From Evernia prunastri (taxonomy: Eukaryota > Ascomycota > Lecanoromycetes > Lecanorales > Parmeliaceae): a stretch of 64,000 nt of DNA. The stretch spans positions 62,001-126,000 of the forward strand of contig NKYR01000093.1 in assembly GCA_003184365.1 (NCBI GenBank), in the 5' to 3' direction. Under the pieces are notes generated by a model that ran no database searches, was not told the origin of the DNA, and worked only from the letters and a program-made list of their open reading frames with translations. Below, piece after piece: positions 12,439-23,244 of this stretch (positions within the stretch are counted from its first letter, which is position 1; every line of letters starts with the position of its first letter). The position numbers and the translations under genes were made by a program.

Positions 12439-15209
12439 CTACATCCTTAGCAACACCTCTCCACCCGTGATCGTACTTCCCGTCAAGCTCGCATTCACGA
12501 TCCCCGCCGCCTGCAAGTCCCGCACCAGATTGAAGATCACGCCGTCGCAGCCTTTCGCCGCTGCACGGGCGAAACCGCAGGTCGGGTCAGCAAGGGGCAT
12601 TTTCACGTTCTTTCCAGGGGGAGGTGTGAGAGGAGCGGAGGAGGTCGAGGAAAACAGAGCAGATTGCTTACCCAGTATGTCTACCGTTACGGGCAGGAAC
12701 TCCGTGTGCAACGTTATGGTTGAGTTGTAGGCTGCTGAGCCGACTTGCGGGGGACGGGTCAATTTGGTTTGGTTTAATGAGAGGAGGGGGGCGGAAAGAG
12801 CGTACTGGGTATTACGAAATCAGGCACCTCCGTGAACGGGGAGATGCGGCTTGTGCCAAACCCCGATGGGACTTGTGGAGGACTAGAGCCGAATAAGCGC
12901 TTGTCAATTTGTGATCATTGCACTAGCATGGAGAAGTAAGATCCCTTCAGAAAGAGGCGCCTAGTAGGAAGTGTGCGGGAGACGAACCCTCTGTATACAT
13001 TTCGATACAACGGGTCGGCACCAGCAGTATATAGCAGTAAGCTGTCGGAGCAAGTGGCGCTGTCGTTCTTCTGGACATTTGCGCTCCACCAGTCTTGGAA
13101 GACAGTCTTGTTCGCAATGGCTTCGGTCAGTGTGGAATTAGGGTAGCTGTCTCCGAACGCCCAGCGAACCTATCAACAAATTAACATTAGTTCAGTTCAA
13201 TCTTCTACGAGAGAAAATGTGTATTATTGAGATCGTCTACCAAAGGCGCCGGATCAACAAAGGGCCTTCGCCCATCATGCACTGCTGCATCTGGATTATG
13301 ATTTCGGCGTCAGTCTTGCTTGTTTGAGGGGATAGCGAGCCAAGATGTACATCTAGAGAGTAGACACTCCCAAGACATGTTTCAAGACTCAGCATTTGGA
13401 TCGAAAGAGGATACTTGGAGTCCGAAATACTTACAATCGGCATAGAATGGATCACGCACCAGCATAGTTTGCTCCTTTGAAATTAAAATAGGATACGTGA
13501 TATTTAGAAAATCATCAAGTGACGGATCTGCGCCAGCAGGCAGCGTGCTTGTCCACAAGGTCGACAGATTCAGCGCCGTAGCGGAAGTCGACAGGAATGC
13601 TTCCAACTTGGCGAGGAAAGCCAGAAGCACTGCATCTGCCTCGTTGTCTGCGGTCGTGGGGAATTCGACAGTGTACAACTTCTTGGGGTACTGGCCGTAA
13701 AACGGCAAGTCTGCATACAGCACTTTCGCAGCCGCAATCCAAATCGCCGGGTCGCGCGTGAGGAAGCCTGCAGTATCAAGCTGTGGCGCCAGCGGCATCA
13801 CGCCCCTAAGGTCAACGAGCCCGTGTGAAGGTCGGTTGCCAAAAAGCCCTTGCACCTGGCTGGGCCCACGGATACTTCCGCCTGTATCAGAGCCCAAGCT
13901 CAGATCGAGCCACGGATACGACCCCTCACCGGCGCCAGGCCCAGAAGAAGAAGACGAAGGATCCTGATAGCCGTCACCGCGCGGGTTGAAGGGAGAATGA
14001 TAATCCACCCAATCCGCCGTCGCCGTCTCCCCGTTCGCGAATTGACTTGTTTTCATCTTACCCACAATCACAGCCCCCGCATCGACGAGCCGCTGCACGG
14101 GCACTGCATTGGCGCTCGCGGGCGGGAAAAGCCCGTACCAGGCCCTGTTGCCATTGCTCGTTTTCACACCCGCAACGTCGTAGATGTCTTTCACGCCGAG
14201 GCGGACGCCTGCGAGGGGCTGTTGTGAGGTTTTGGTGTAGTACAGGCGGGAGGGGACGCCGACAGCGGGTGATTGGATGCCAGCTATATTAGCTGGGAGG
14301 GCGGCGTAGGTGGAGTCCGAGGCGCCTATTAAGGGCTGGGTGAAGGCATCGCCAAAATCGGAGTAGAGTCTCAACGGTTGATAGAGAGAGCCAGAAGTGG
14401 AGAGGAAATAGGGCCCAGGAGGTATATTGGAGGACGGATCGTTTGATGGAAGAACAGATATTGTGCTGGACTGGTTGGCTCCCGGCAATGTAAATGAACC
14501 ATTTCGGGGAACAGTTGACTTGGCTTCTGGGGCAGATGAAACCAGAATGGCTTAAACGCTGGGTCAGTACTTTCGTATGTGGCCGATCTTTTCATGGGAA
14601 CGATTACAGACTGCGAACGAAACCTAGCACTTCAAAGACAAAAAACCTGTGTAAAACGAGAGCAAAAGCTGTTGAAATGCACTTCGACGCACGTCAGGAG
14701 GAGACGAAGGCATGCAATCTAAAATAAGCGAGAAGCTGTTGAGAAAATGAAGCAATAATATACAAATCCCCAATCAGCTTAGTAAGAACGTTGATGAATA
14801 TTCAGACATTGCTCGACAAATCCCGGAAATTAGACCTTTGAGCTACAATTACGAACCCCCACAATTTTGACAAAGATACAACACCTCAGATCCACATACC
14901 TTCCGCGAATCCCTCATTCCAGACATCATCCGCCCCGAACCCGTTAATCGCTTGTTCCAATACGCCCAGGCTAGCATTAGAAGCCGGCAGTCGCACAACC
15001 GTCACTGGAGCCAAGTCGTCCGCGAACGTAGCACTCTGCAGCGGGTGAAGAAGTGGAAGCGTGGCGAAGGGAGTGGCGGGGACATAATAGGGAATGTCGT
15101 TGAGGACTAATGTCCGTCCTGTGGACGTGAGGGAGCCGGCATTGGTGAGATGGTGGAAGATAGGAGAGAGGGAAACGCATAAGGCTGGGTATCTGAGGGA
15201 GAGCATCAT
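12439..15209 (-). CDS. amidase-signature enzyme with N-terminal Arp1/scytalone-dehydratase-like region
   Basis: Start ATG at 15209 gives a hydrophobic leader and then GRTLVLNDIPYYVPATPF, the N-terminal region annotated in fungal amidases as Arp1-like. Introns fitting phase lie at 14551-14899, 13291-13434, 13170-13240, near 12900, near 12760, and just before 12560. The amidase-signature core has the catalytic lysine in GVKDIYDVAGVK and the cis-Ser and nucleophile Ser in GSDTGGSIRGPS. Late exons carry DPFYAD, AAVHDGRRPF, VRWAFGDSYPN and TEFLPVTVDIL. The stop is at 12439. It should hydrolyse an amide bond; the substrate is unknown. The leader suggests entry to the secretory path. The terminal exon has a partial copy 200 bp downstream. 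Exon boundaries near 12900-13000 are approximate. Confidence 0.85.
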
Positions 15210-16512
15210 AAGGCGAGAGAGAAGGAGCGAAGGTGGGAAGGGGAGAAAGCGGACAGGATGGCAATGTTATAATATAACATGGGCATACGTCCCCACGGGT
15301 CCCGAAGCTCTTGTCGAGTCTGAGTTCAAGATACATGCCCACTCCGCACTTGTTCCGATGCATCATGCAGGGACCCGTGCCGATGGATCTTACCCAGCAG
15401 ACGAGATGGTCCTTATCTGTTCCTCACCTACCCTTTTCGTCCTTTGCCTGGGCCCGCGCGTCTTGGCACTCAGATACATAGAGTAAGTTAGGCAATATTG
15501 AGTAGAGTATTGTAGTACCCCCCCACTCACTTGGACTCACCGTACTCAGGCGGCCGTGGTAGCTTTTAGCAAATGATCTGAGTAAGTGAAAATAAATACC
15601 TAAGATAGATAGACAGATATACGGTTTGTCCTTTTTAGTACGGGGAGTCAGCCCTACTCGTACTCGTGTGATCTGATAAGATAGAGTAAGGGTCTTGGCA
15701 TACAGCAGGGTAAACAATCACTATCATAATCATATTACGTTAAGATTGCTCTTTGACTTAGATATCATAAGCAAAAAAAAGACCATAGATAGGTTCCATC
15801 AAAAATAACTCTAACATATTTAACGCATGATAAAAGAATCCGCTAAATCGAAAGTAGCTACCTGTACCTACTCCGCTACTCAAAGACGACCCCTTCAAAG
15901 GCCACAAGCCTTCGCTGAGGCCCACAGTGCCACAAGTCGTCTGATCACTACCACAAGTACTGCAGCGATTGCAGCCTCAACCTCTAGCTATCTCATCCTG
16001 CAAAAGTACGCTCATTCCCTGACCCTGACCTAGCGCACGACTGCTTCTTGAACTTGCTGACAATACAGCATCAGTATTCTGATAGACTTGTCAATGATCT
16101 TTGACCAGATTATGTAAACAAATAGGAGATCCTCGTTGTTGACAGTATTCGAGTCTTTTCAGCAGAGTTGCGGGTAGGGGCAAACCCTCCGGCAATAAGG
16201 CACACTGCCTCGTGGTATGATGTATGAGATGCAGTCGATGCAATGACACAACTGTAATTTGTGTGTGGAGCATGTTGCGAGTGTGGCTGAGGCATACACT
16301 CACTCTGCCTTCTTTCCCCGGGCCACTTTGCGGATTTTCGAACTTGCATTTTATAGATATGTGCGTTCCTTTGTATCTTCAATATCAAAAACCGCTGACT
16401 GAGACTATATAGGGTTGGAAATATAGTTCCCCGGTCTATCTTCCGGCCGAGTCTCTCTTCTAGCGTCAATGTCTCGCTTTCAAGTCAGCTAGGATGTATA
16501 GTCCCGAGATAC
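15210..16512. other. intergenic, no gene recognised
   Basis: The segment lies between the amidase start and the 3' end of the glycosyltransferase. Open frames are short and low in complexity. No domain, RNA gene or clear repeat was seen. Confidence 0.55.
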
Positions 16513-19500
16513 CTATGAACCTTCACGATGGGGTAGAGTCGGAGACGGGACCGGTTTCCGACTGATGCTGTGGCTAGTGTTTGAACGCTGGACCTGCGGT
16601 TGTTGAAGGTGAATTGGCTTCAACGATGAATTTCTTGCGCCTGATACCGGAGGTGTCGTGGCTGCTTGGTACCCATCTCCCTCAGGGAGATTACGAGATG
16701 TTCTAGACTCGGCTTGACCGGGCGTTGAGGAAAGCGTTGGTGCGCTTGGCGAAGAGGATACAGGCCGTGATGATTGATCAGACGGCAGCTGTTGGTTAGA
16801 AGAAGACGTTGAAAGACTGCTTTGGCGATCTGAAACAGGAAGAGAGGACCCAGGACCCGTTTTTTTGTTTTCCTTACTGAGTTCGAGCTGCATCGCTTGC
16901 CACCGCCTCACGACTTTGAGACGCTGCTCTGAAGACGACATATTCCACTCTTCCTGACCTTGCGCAATACGGGCAGCGATAATAGACTCCTGCACACTGG
17001 CACTCCGGTTTTTTCGCATCTCCATGTAGATCCCTTGGAAGGCGTAACCAGGCACACCGCAAGCAGCTGTTGGACTTAGCCATGTCTCATCACCGGCAAG
17101 CAAAGTTTTCATTTCGGAGCTTTACTCACCTGCACTGGGCTTCAGGATAACGCCGCCAATGCCCTTCCCAACACCTTTAATCGCGCCGACGAAACCCTGC
17201 TTCTTGGCGCCTTGTATGGGCTGGGTTACTAATCCTGTCAAACCGTCGTAGAGACCGAGGCCGAACTCCTGATACATCGTTGTCAGCTTGTTGTCATCTC
17301 GAACGTGTCAATGTCGCACCTTGCCGGCCGTCTTCAAACCGCTTTGTACTCCTGTGACCTTATCTGGCTGACGTACAGTGTCGTCGCCGTAGAGCTTCGG
17401 TGCATTGCGAAAACCTTTTGCTAAACCGAGGGTAAAGTCCATTGGGGATTTCAGTGCCACGCCAATCATCTTGCCCGTGCCTTTACCTACTCCCATGGCA
17501 GCATTCATAGATGCTTGGCTGGCCTGAGTTCCCGCCGCACTTAGGTGATGAGAACGACCCATGCGAGGGTTCAATGATTGGGAGTCTTTCCCATCCGACT
17601 GGAGTGGTACCGTCGAGTTATTGCTGGACTGTGAGACTTGTTGTTGAGGCGTCGTCGCTGATTCGGTCTTTATTGTCATCTCCTGAAGGTTTGAAGCGCA
17701 GCGCTCGTACCACTCCCTTAGGATAGTCCGCGACTCCCATCAAAAGTTCACCAGTTGTTCCCATACACCTAGACAATACCCCGGAAATAGGGTCCCAAGG
17801 GCCATCGTCACAGTGATACTCCCGTGGACGGTAAAGTTTTATACCGTTGAAGTCTAAGAGGCCTTCATTGGAGAGCGTGGCTACTGCGAAGGCACTGAGC
17901 CTTATCTTGGTCCGTTTGACTCGCCAGACGGCTGCATGATTGGGTGCAAGCGCACATCTGAGGGAGTCCACGCCAAGTCTATCATGAAAGCTTTCTGCAC
18001 CAACGCTTGTACCCTGCTCGGACTTGATTCTGGCCCCAAGTTCTTGTGCCCGCTCGAGAGTGCTAGGTTCTAAACACTTCAGAATGCCGGCCACAAGCTT
18101 ATCGGTTGTTAATTCTTTGTTGGGAATTGGCGGGGGGCCGGCTCCGGCTTTGGCCACCATCGCTCCCCAGAAAGGTTGGTCACCAAAGAAGGGTACGATG
18201 ACCGTCGGTTTCCCCAAAGCTATACCAGCTGCCGTTGTTCCAGCACCACCGTGGTGGACGACACAAGAGACACGCGTGAAGAGCCAGTCGTGAGGCACGT
18301 TGCCTAGCATGAAGATACCGTCGGGAACATTGTTGGCCCCGAATCCACCCCATCCTTTCGAAACCAACGCACGTTGACCGGACTTCTTCACGGCCTCGAA
18401 TATAAGTTCCGTCATACTATCCGGATGATCTACCACGATAGACCCAAATCCAATATACACAGGTGGTGGTCCAGCATCCAGGAAAGCCTGCAGATCGGGA
18501 GCGGGCGTAAAGGCACTAGCCAATGACAGAAAATAAAACCCAGAGATACTTATGTGAGCGCCCCAGTCATTGGGTTTAGGGATTAATGCAGGGGACCTGA
18601 AGGGCAATTATTAGCGAGTTGATTGAACGGTTGATAAGATCCTAGCCTTACCAGCAGTAAGTGTATGGAATTTGTAACCGAGTCACTATACCGGGGGCCC
18701 ACATCAAACTCACAGGCTCCAAGCCTATGTTCTTTCTGAACCGGTTGATGAGATCCCCAAGTCCTTGCCAAGTCATCATCTCGACCAAAGTATAGGAGAC
18801 GAAGTTAGTTGTACTGGTATCCGCATTTGACTGGATGCTGGCGAGCGGATGTGGGAACATGCGTGTTGGCGACCAAGGCATCCTGAAGGTGTCAGGAGTA
18901 TTCCACAGTCGGTTCTATCGGCCGAGACTTACGTGAACATCAGATGTAGAGGAATTCCCAGTTTTTCCGCGCAGTGGATATGAGCAAAACTAGGAGGGTT
19001 GGCTATAATAGCGTCTGCAACAAAGGGTCGGGTAGAACTATTGGCATTGTCTGGTCCAGCCCGACTGCTCATAGTATCCTTGGTTGTTCTGACCGTCATG
19101 CCGTCTCCAGCATCGATACACGATTTCCAACAACCCTGAACGATCTCATATATGCCTTTTCGCCGTCTACCTATATCGCCGCTTTTGAGCGTATCCATCC
19201 CTGGCATGAGACCCGGATTCTTGACCATGAAGGCCATCAACTCAGCTGGATCACCACCAATACAGAAAAACTTGTTGAAAGTTCCACGTTAGCCTGCAGA
19301 GTTCTCAATTAACCGATTTCGTTCCACTCACCTCCAAGCCGTTGTCTTCTACAAACTTTCTGAACGTCCCATGCGTAGCAAGCCGTACGCGATGGCCATA
19401 ATTTTCTTTCAAACCCTTCCCGAGGGCCACAAATGGCTGCACATCACCTCGTGATCCGACTACGTGAATGACCACATTCAACGGCGGTGGTGGGATCTGT

Positions 19501-20006
19501 CCAGCCTGATGACGGAGCGAAGGAGGCATATGTGGATGGATTGGCGGCGTTTCACTGGGCTGCGGATCCAGCTGGCTTTGCAAGGCTGGTGCCAAGAGGT
19601 TGGAAAACTGTCCCAATTTTTGGTCAATGTTGATGTTGAGACGTCCGTCATTTGAGATCTTTGCCCTGGTGTTAAAGCCATCTCCGTTAAAGTCGACTTG
19701 TCCCAGATTTGTACCAAAGAGTGGTGGCGGTTGCTGCTCGATTGGTAGCTCGTTGCTGTCATCATTTATTTGATCTTGTCTTGATGCATCTAGTCTAGTC
19801 CCAGGGCTGCTGTCACGCACGGACGGACTGTCCTCTGAAGTAAAGATACTTGAAGATCTGCTCAATGCGCGAGCTGGTGCGTACAGCCGACTATCTTCCG
19901 CGGCAGTGTTGGCCTCAGCAGCCCTTGCTTGAGCATCCAATCCCAACCATATCTCTGTTCCCGTGCCGGAAATGTGGCTCGGGTGGGAATTCTCGGAATA
20001 CATCAT
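16513..20006 (-). CDS. sterol 3-beta-glucosyltransferase-like UDP-glycosyltransferase with VPS13/ATG2-like C-terminal segment
   Basis: Start ATG at 20006. After a disordered N-terminus, the first exon has the GT28-type N-domain (VIHVVGSRGDVQPFVALG). Further exons cover 18929-19240, 18648-18881 and 17711-18600. They include IGFGSIVV and the nucleotide-sugar box HHGGAGTTAAGIALGKPT with FFGDQPFWG, as in sterol glucosyltransferases. The frame then changes; an intron at 17629-17710 (GTACGA..CACAG) would restore it. The tail (about 17300-17530 and 17050-17250) has SPMDFTLGLAKGFRNAPKLYG, then GLTGLVTQPIQGAKKQGF and GVGKGIGGVILKP. That Gly/Lys-rich pattern resembles the C-terminal ends of VPS13 and ATG2. 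No PH/GRAM domain precedes the catalytic part, unlike Atg26. It probably glucosylates sterols at membranes; the acceptor is inferred. Confidence 0.82.
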
Positions 20007-21167
20007 GTGTTGCTGACTTATATACAGAAGTGGAAGTCGTTAAGGGGCCTTCTTTTAACGTTTCGGATACTCCAGCTGTCAATCACGATGTTGTGTCTAC
20101 GCACTTTGATGGCTTCAATGTCAGAGAGCGGAATGGCCACCGATCGCGGCGATCAAGATGCACGTTCACACTGACTCCTGGTCAATACATATGAGAACAG
20201 CGAGTCTGTCCCAGAATTTGGGGGAAGGGTGTCCACCCATCCACTAGGTCCAACAGACTCAACTTGTCCGTCCCAGGTGTTCTTCTCGACTGGGGTCTTG
20301 TAGACTTGTAACACTTTTTGATTGTTATTAAAGAAGCGCGTTGAGCGGTTTGGCAAGGAAAATAGGCTGAAGTGGGCACTCCTACGGTATAAGTAGTCTC
20401 GATGATTTCAGGGTTTCAGCTTCCATTTTGTGCGGAACAGTACTTTAACTTCCAACATACAGTACTGTAAACTGTTAGCTTGACGTTGGGGCCGTCGGAA
20501 ACAGGTGCAGCAAGGTTGGTGTTCGTTGAATCATGATTTGCGCTAGCGGTACTCGTAGATTGCGTTTCATTCTAGTAATATGGTACCCGGAGACGGCGTA
20601 CTTTTGACTTTTATGTCTTTACTCCTGACTCCTGAGTCCTAGAGCACATTTTTACAAAAGGAGCTACTCTCACTGGTGCTGGAGTTTCTGGTACTAATCG
20701 TATATCCAGCTCCGCAGCTCTATTCCACATAACATTAGGCTGGTGAGAAGTACGCACAGAGTACTGATTGGAAAGAGATATGTTTTTTATGACGGATTGA
20801 ATCACAATCGGTGCTAAAAGTCATTATTCTGTAAAGGCTATCCGGTTTACTAGCTATGGCCGGGTTCAGCCGACTGTGCGTGGTTTCACAAAGATACTAA
20901 TATTCGATATACCTCCCTCAGAGTCTGAGGAACCGATGGTGACGGTAGCTGAATGAAGGACTGTCAAACGTTTTGACAATGTATCCCTAACGCCCGAGGC
21001 AATGTATTCTCCTTTCTCCAACAACAATAAGACTTTGTCGAAAGATTCGACTTACTAGCCCACAAGGTCATATGCTCAAGATGTCTTTGGGCTCTTACCC
21101 GAGTCCGCGCTAGTGGGGCTCCAGCCCTACTCTCGGAAGGCGACCACCAAGTTGTCTCCATTAGCTT
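20007..21167. other. intergenic, no gene recognised
   Basis: The segment lies upstream of the glycosyltransferase and left of the 691-bp repeat pair. No protein family was seen. At 21152-21165 it contains the 14-mer ttgtctccattagc, which reappears inverted between the two repeat copies. Confidence 0.5.
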
Positions 21168-21858
21168 TCGACCCCCTGCTTAGACCGTGACTTTAATTTT
21201 TAGCTGCATAGTGAGTCGGTCCCCGCAGGGGGTCTGCACCAAAAACCCCCTGTTTCTTGTATTCTATTCTAAATATGCCAAGCCTACAGCGAAAATCGAA
21301 TGCCCTAGTTAGAATACTGAAATTTATAGTAATATTCGGAAGATGGCCCAAGTTTGGCTATCGGGTCTGGGTCCGGGTCCGGATCCGAAAAGTCTTGGCA
21401 TGTTTAGGACTTTTGATCAACATGCTCCCCCCCTTTCTATCATTGATAATTCGATTTGAATGCCGTGTTTGGAGGGTCTCGGACGCTGAGAGATAGGAAA
21501 TCTAGCGCCGAGACCCGTTGCCGGAAAGAGGTAACCCGTTGGTTAGGTCATTTAGATAGGGAACGTAATAGGTCTGGTGTCAACTGTCCTCGAAGGTTAG
21601 TAAGGTATACAACGCGGGATATTGCCGTAGGGAGTTAGATTTTGTTACTAACGAATTCGCTATATAATTCTACGCGTCGTAGTATATATTTCTAAGTGGT
21701 TTTGATGAGAATTGATGGATCTGTGATTGATTCAAAAATTTGTTGACACGAAGCTCGTTTTGGATAAAAACGGGGTTTCTGGAGCAGGCGTCCTACAACA
21801 AAAGTCCGCGAAGCGATCTAGACTTTTTTGAGCTTAGTTCCAGCGCTAACTTGTTAGC
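21168..21858. repeat. 691-bp direct repeat, copy 1
   Basis: The copy starts with tcgaccccctgcttagac and ends with gcgctaacttgttagc. As far as I can compare by eye it is identical to 21874-22564. It contains only short open frames with no recognisable domain. It may be a transposon fragment (LTR-like) or a locally duplicated segment; there is no coding evidence for either. Confidence 0.9.
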
Positions 21859-21873
21859 NGCTAATGGAGACAA
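21859..21873. other. ambiguous base plus inverted 14-mer between repeats
   Basis: The spacer is one N followed by gctaatggagacaa. The 14-mer is the exact reverse complement of ttgtctccattagc, found just left of copy 1 at 21152-21165. The N marks an unresolved base or closed gap, so this junction may be an assembly product. Confidence 0.85.
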
Positions 21874-22564
21874 TCGACCCCCTGCTTAGACCGTGACTTT
21901 AATTTTTAGCTGCATAGTGAGTCGGTCCCCGCAGGGGGTCTGCACCAAAAACCCCCTGTTTCTTGTATTCTATTCTAAATATGCCAAGCCTACAGCGAAA
22001 ATCGAATGCCCTAGTTAGAATACTGAAATTTATAGTAATATTCGGAAGATGGCCCAAGTTTGGCTATCGGGTCTGGGTCCGGGTCCGGATCCGAAAAGTC
22101 TTGGCATGTTTAGGACTTTTGATCAACATGCTCCCCCCCTTTCTATCATTGATAATTCGATTTGAATGCCGTGTTTGGAGGGTCTCGGACGCTGAGAGAT
22201 AGGAAATCTAGCGCCGAGACCCGTTGCCGGAAAGAGGTAACCCGTTGGTTAGGTCATTTAGATAGGGAACGTAATAGGTCTGGTGTCAACTGTCCTCGAA
22301 GGTTAGTAAGGTATACAACGCGGGATATTGCCGTAGGGAGTTAGATTTTGTTACTAACGAATTCGCTATATAATTCTACGCGTCGTAGTATATATTTCTA
22401 AGTGGTTTTGATGAGAATTGATGGATCTGTGATTGATTCAAAAATTTGTTGACACGAAGCTCGTTTTGGATAAAAACGGGGTTTCTGGAGCAGGCGTCCT
22501 ACAACAAAAGTCCGCGAAGCGATCTAGACTTTTTTGAGCTTAGTTCCAGCGCTAACTTGTTAGC
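21874..22564. repeat. 691-bp direct repeat, copy 2
   Basis: This is the second copy of 21168-21858, offset by 706 bp, with no difference seen. Sequence to the right (ctttgggactaaggtagg) differs from that following copy 1. Confidence 0.9.
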
Positions 22565-23244
22565 CTTTGGGACTAAGGTAGGACGCCGGCGCGAAGGAGG
22601 CAACCACCAAGCCACCCTGGAATTATTCCTGGGAACGCACATATCGATATTAGGTAAATCTTTTGGAGGTGATACGGAGACTGAGCCCTAGATTGATACT
22701 TAAGAGACACGAGATAAACATACCGAGGTAAGACTAACATATCTCCTGTACCTTATGTCACATACGTCGATCCATGGCTGAAGTGTACCTGTAGATGTGG
22801 TGGTTGTCCCATCGACAGGCAGAGTGAAGCCGTACATCGTGCTAGATCAATATGAAAATAGCCTGGCCTTTGGCGTACAAATGAGGCCAGCGGACTATAC
22901 TTACGTAGAGGATCAGTGTTAAGGAGGTCTATCGTTAGATTGCAACAGGGTTAATGAATGTATCTACTAACATCATCGAGCTTGAATCTGACATAGCCTC
23001 ATGCGGCTCTGTGCGGCTGAGTCATGAGGGGTGGTACTCTACATGTACAGAAAAGAAATTATGATACTTTATCTCCACGCCTACACCCTCAGCTCGTCCT
23101 ACTCATCTGACTCCCCTTTCGGACTCTTTTTACTACTGTTATCCTTAGAGAAAGCGATGAGATCACTGTCCAGAGAGCAAACAATTTGAGTCTAGAGGTC
23201 CACATCGACATTGCGTCATATTGTTACCGGCGTTACTATCCAAG
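22565..23244. other. intergenic, upstream of HET gene
   Basis: No gene is recognised. A CT-rich stretch around 23075-23140 lies shortly before the HET reading frame and could belong to its promoter or leader. Confidence 0.45.

Noticed and set aside
21257..22344. Small frames of 79 and 60 codons present twice
   Set aside because: They occur twice only because the 691-bp segment is duplicated; no domain, no codon evidence.
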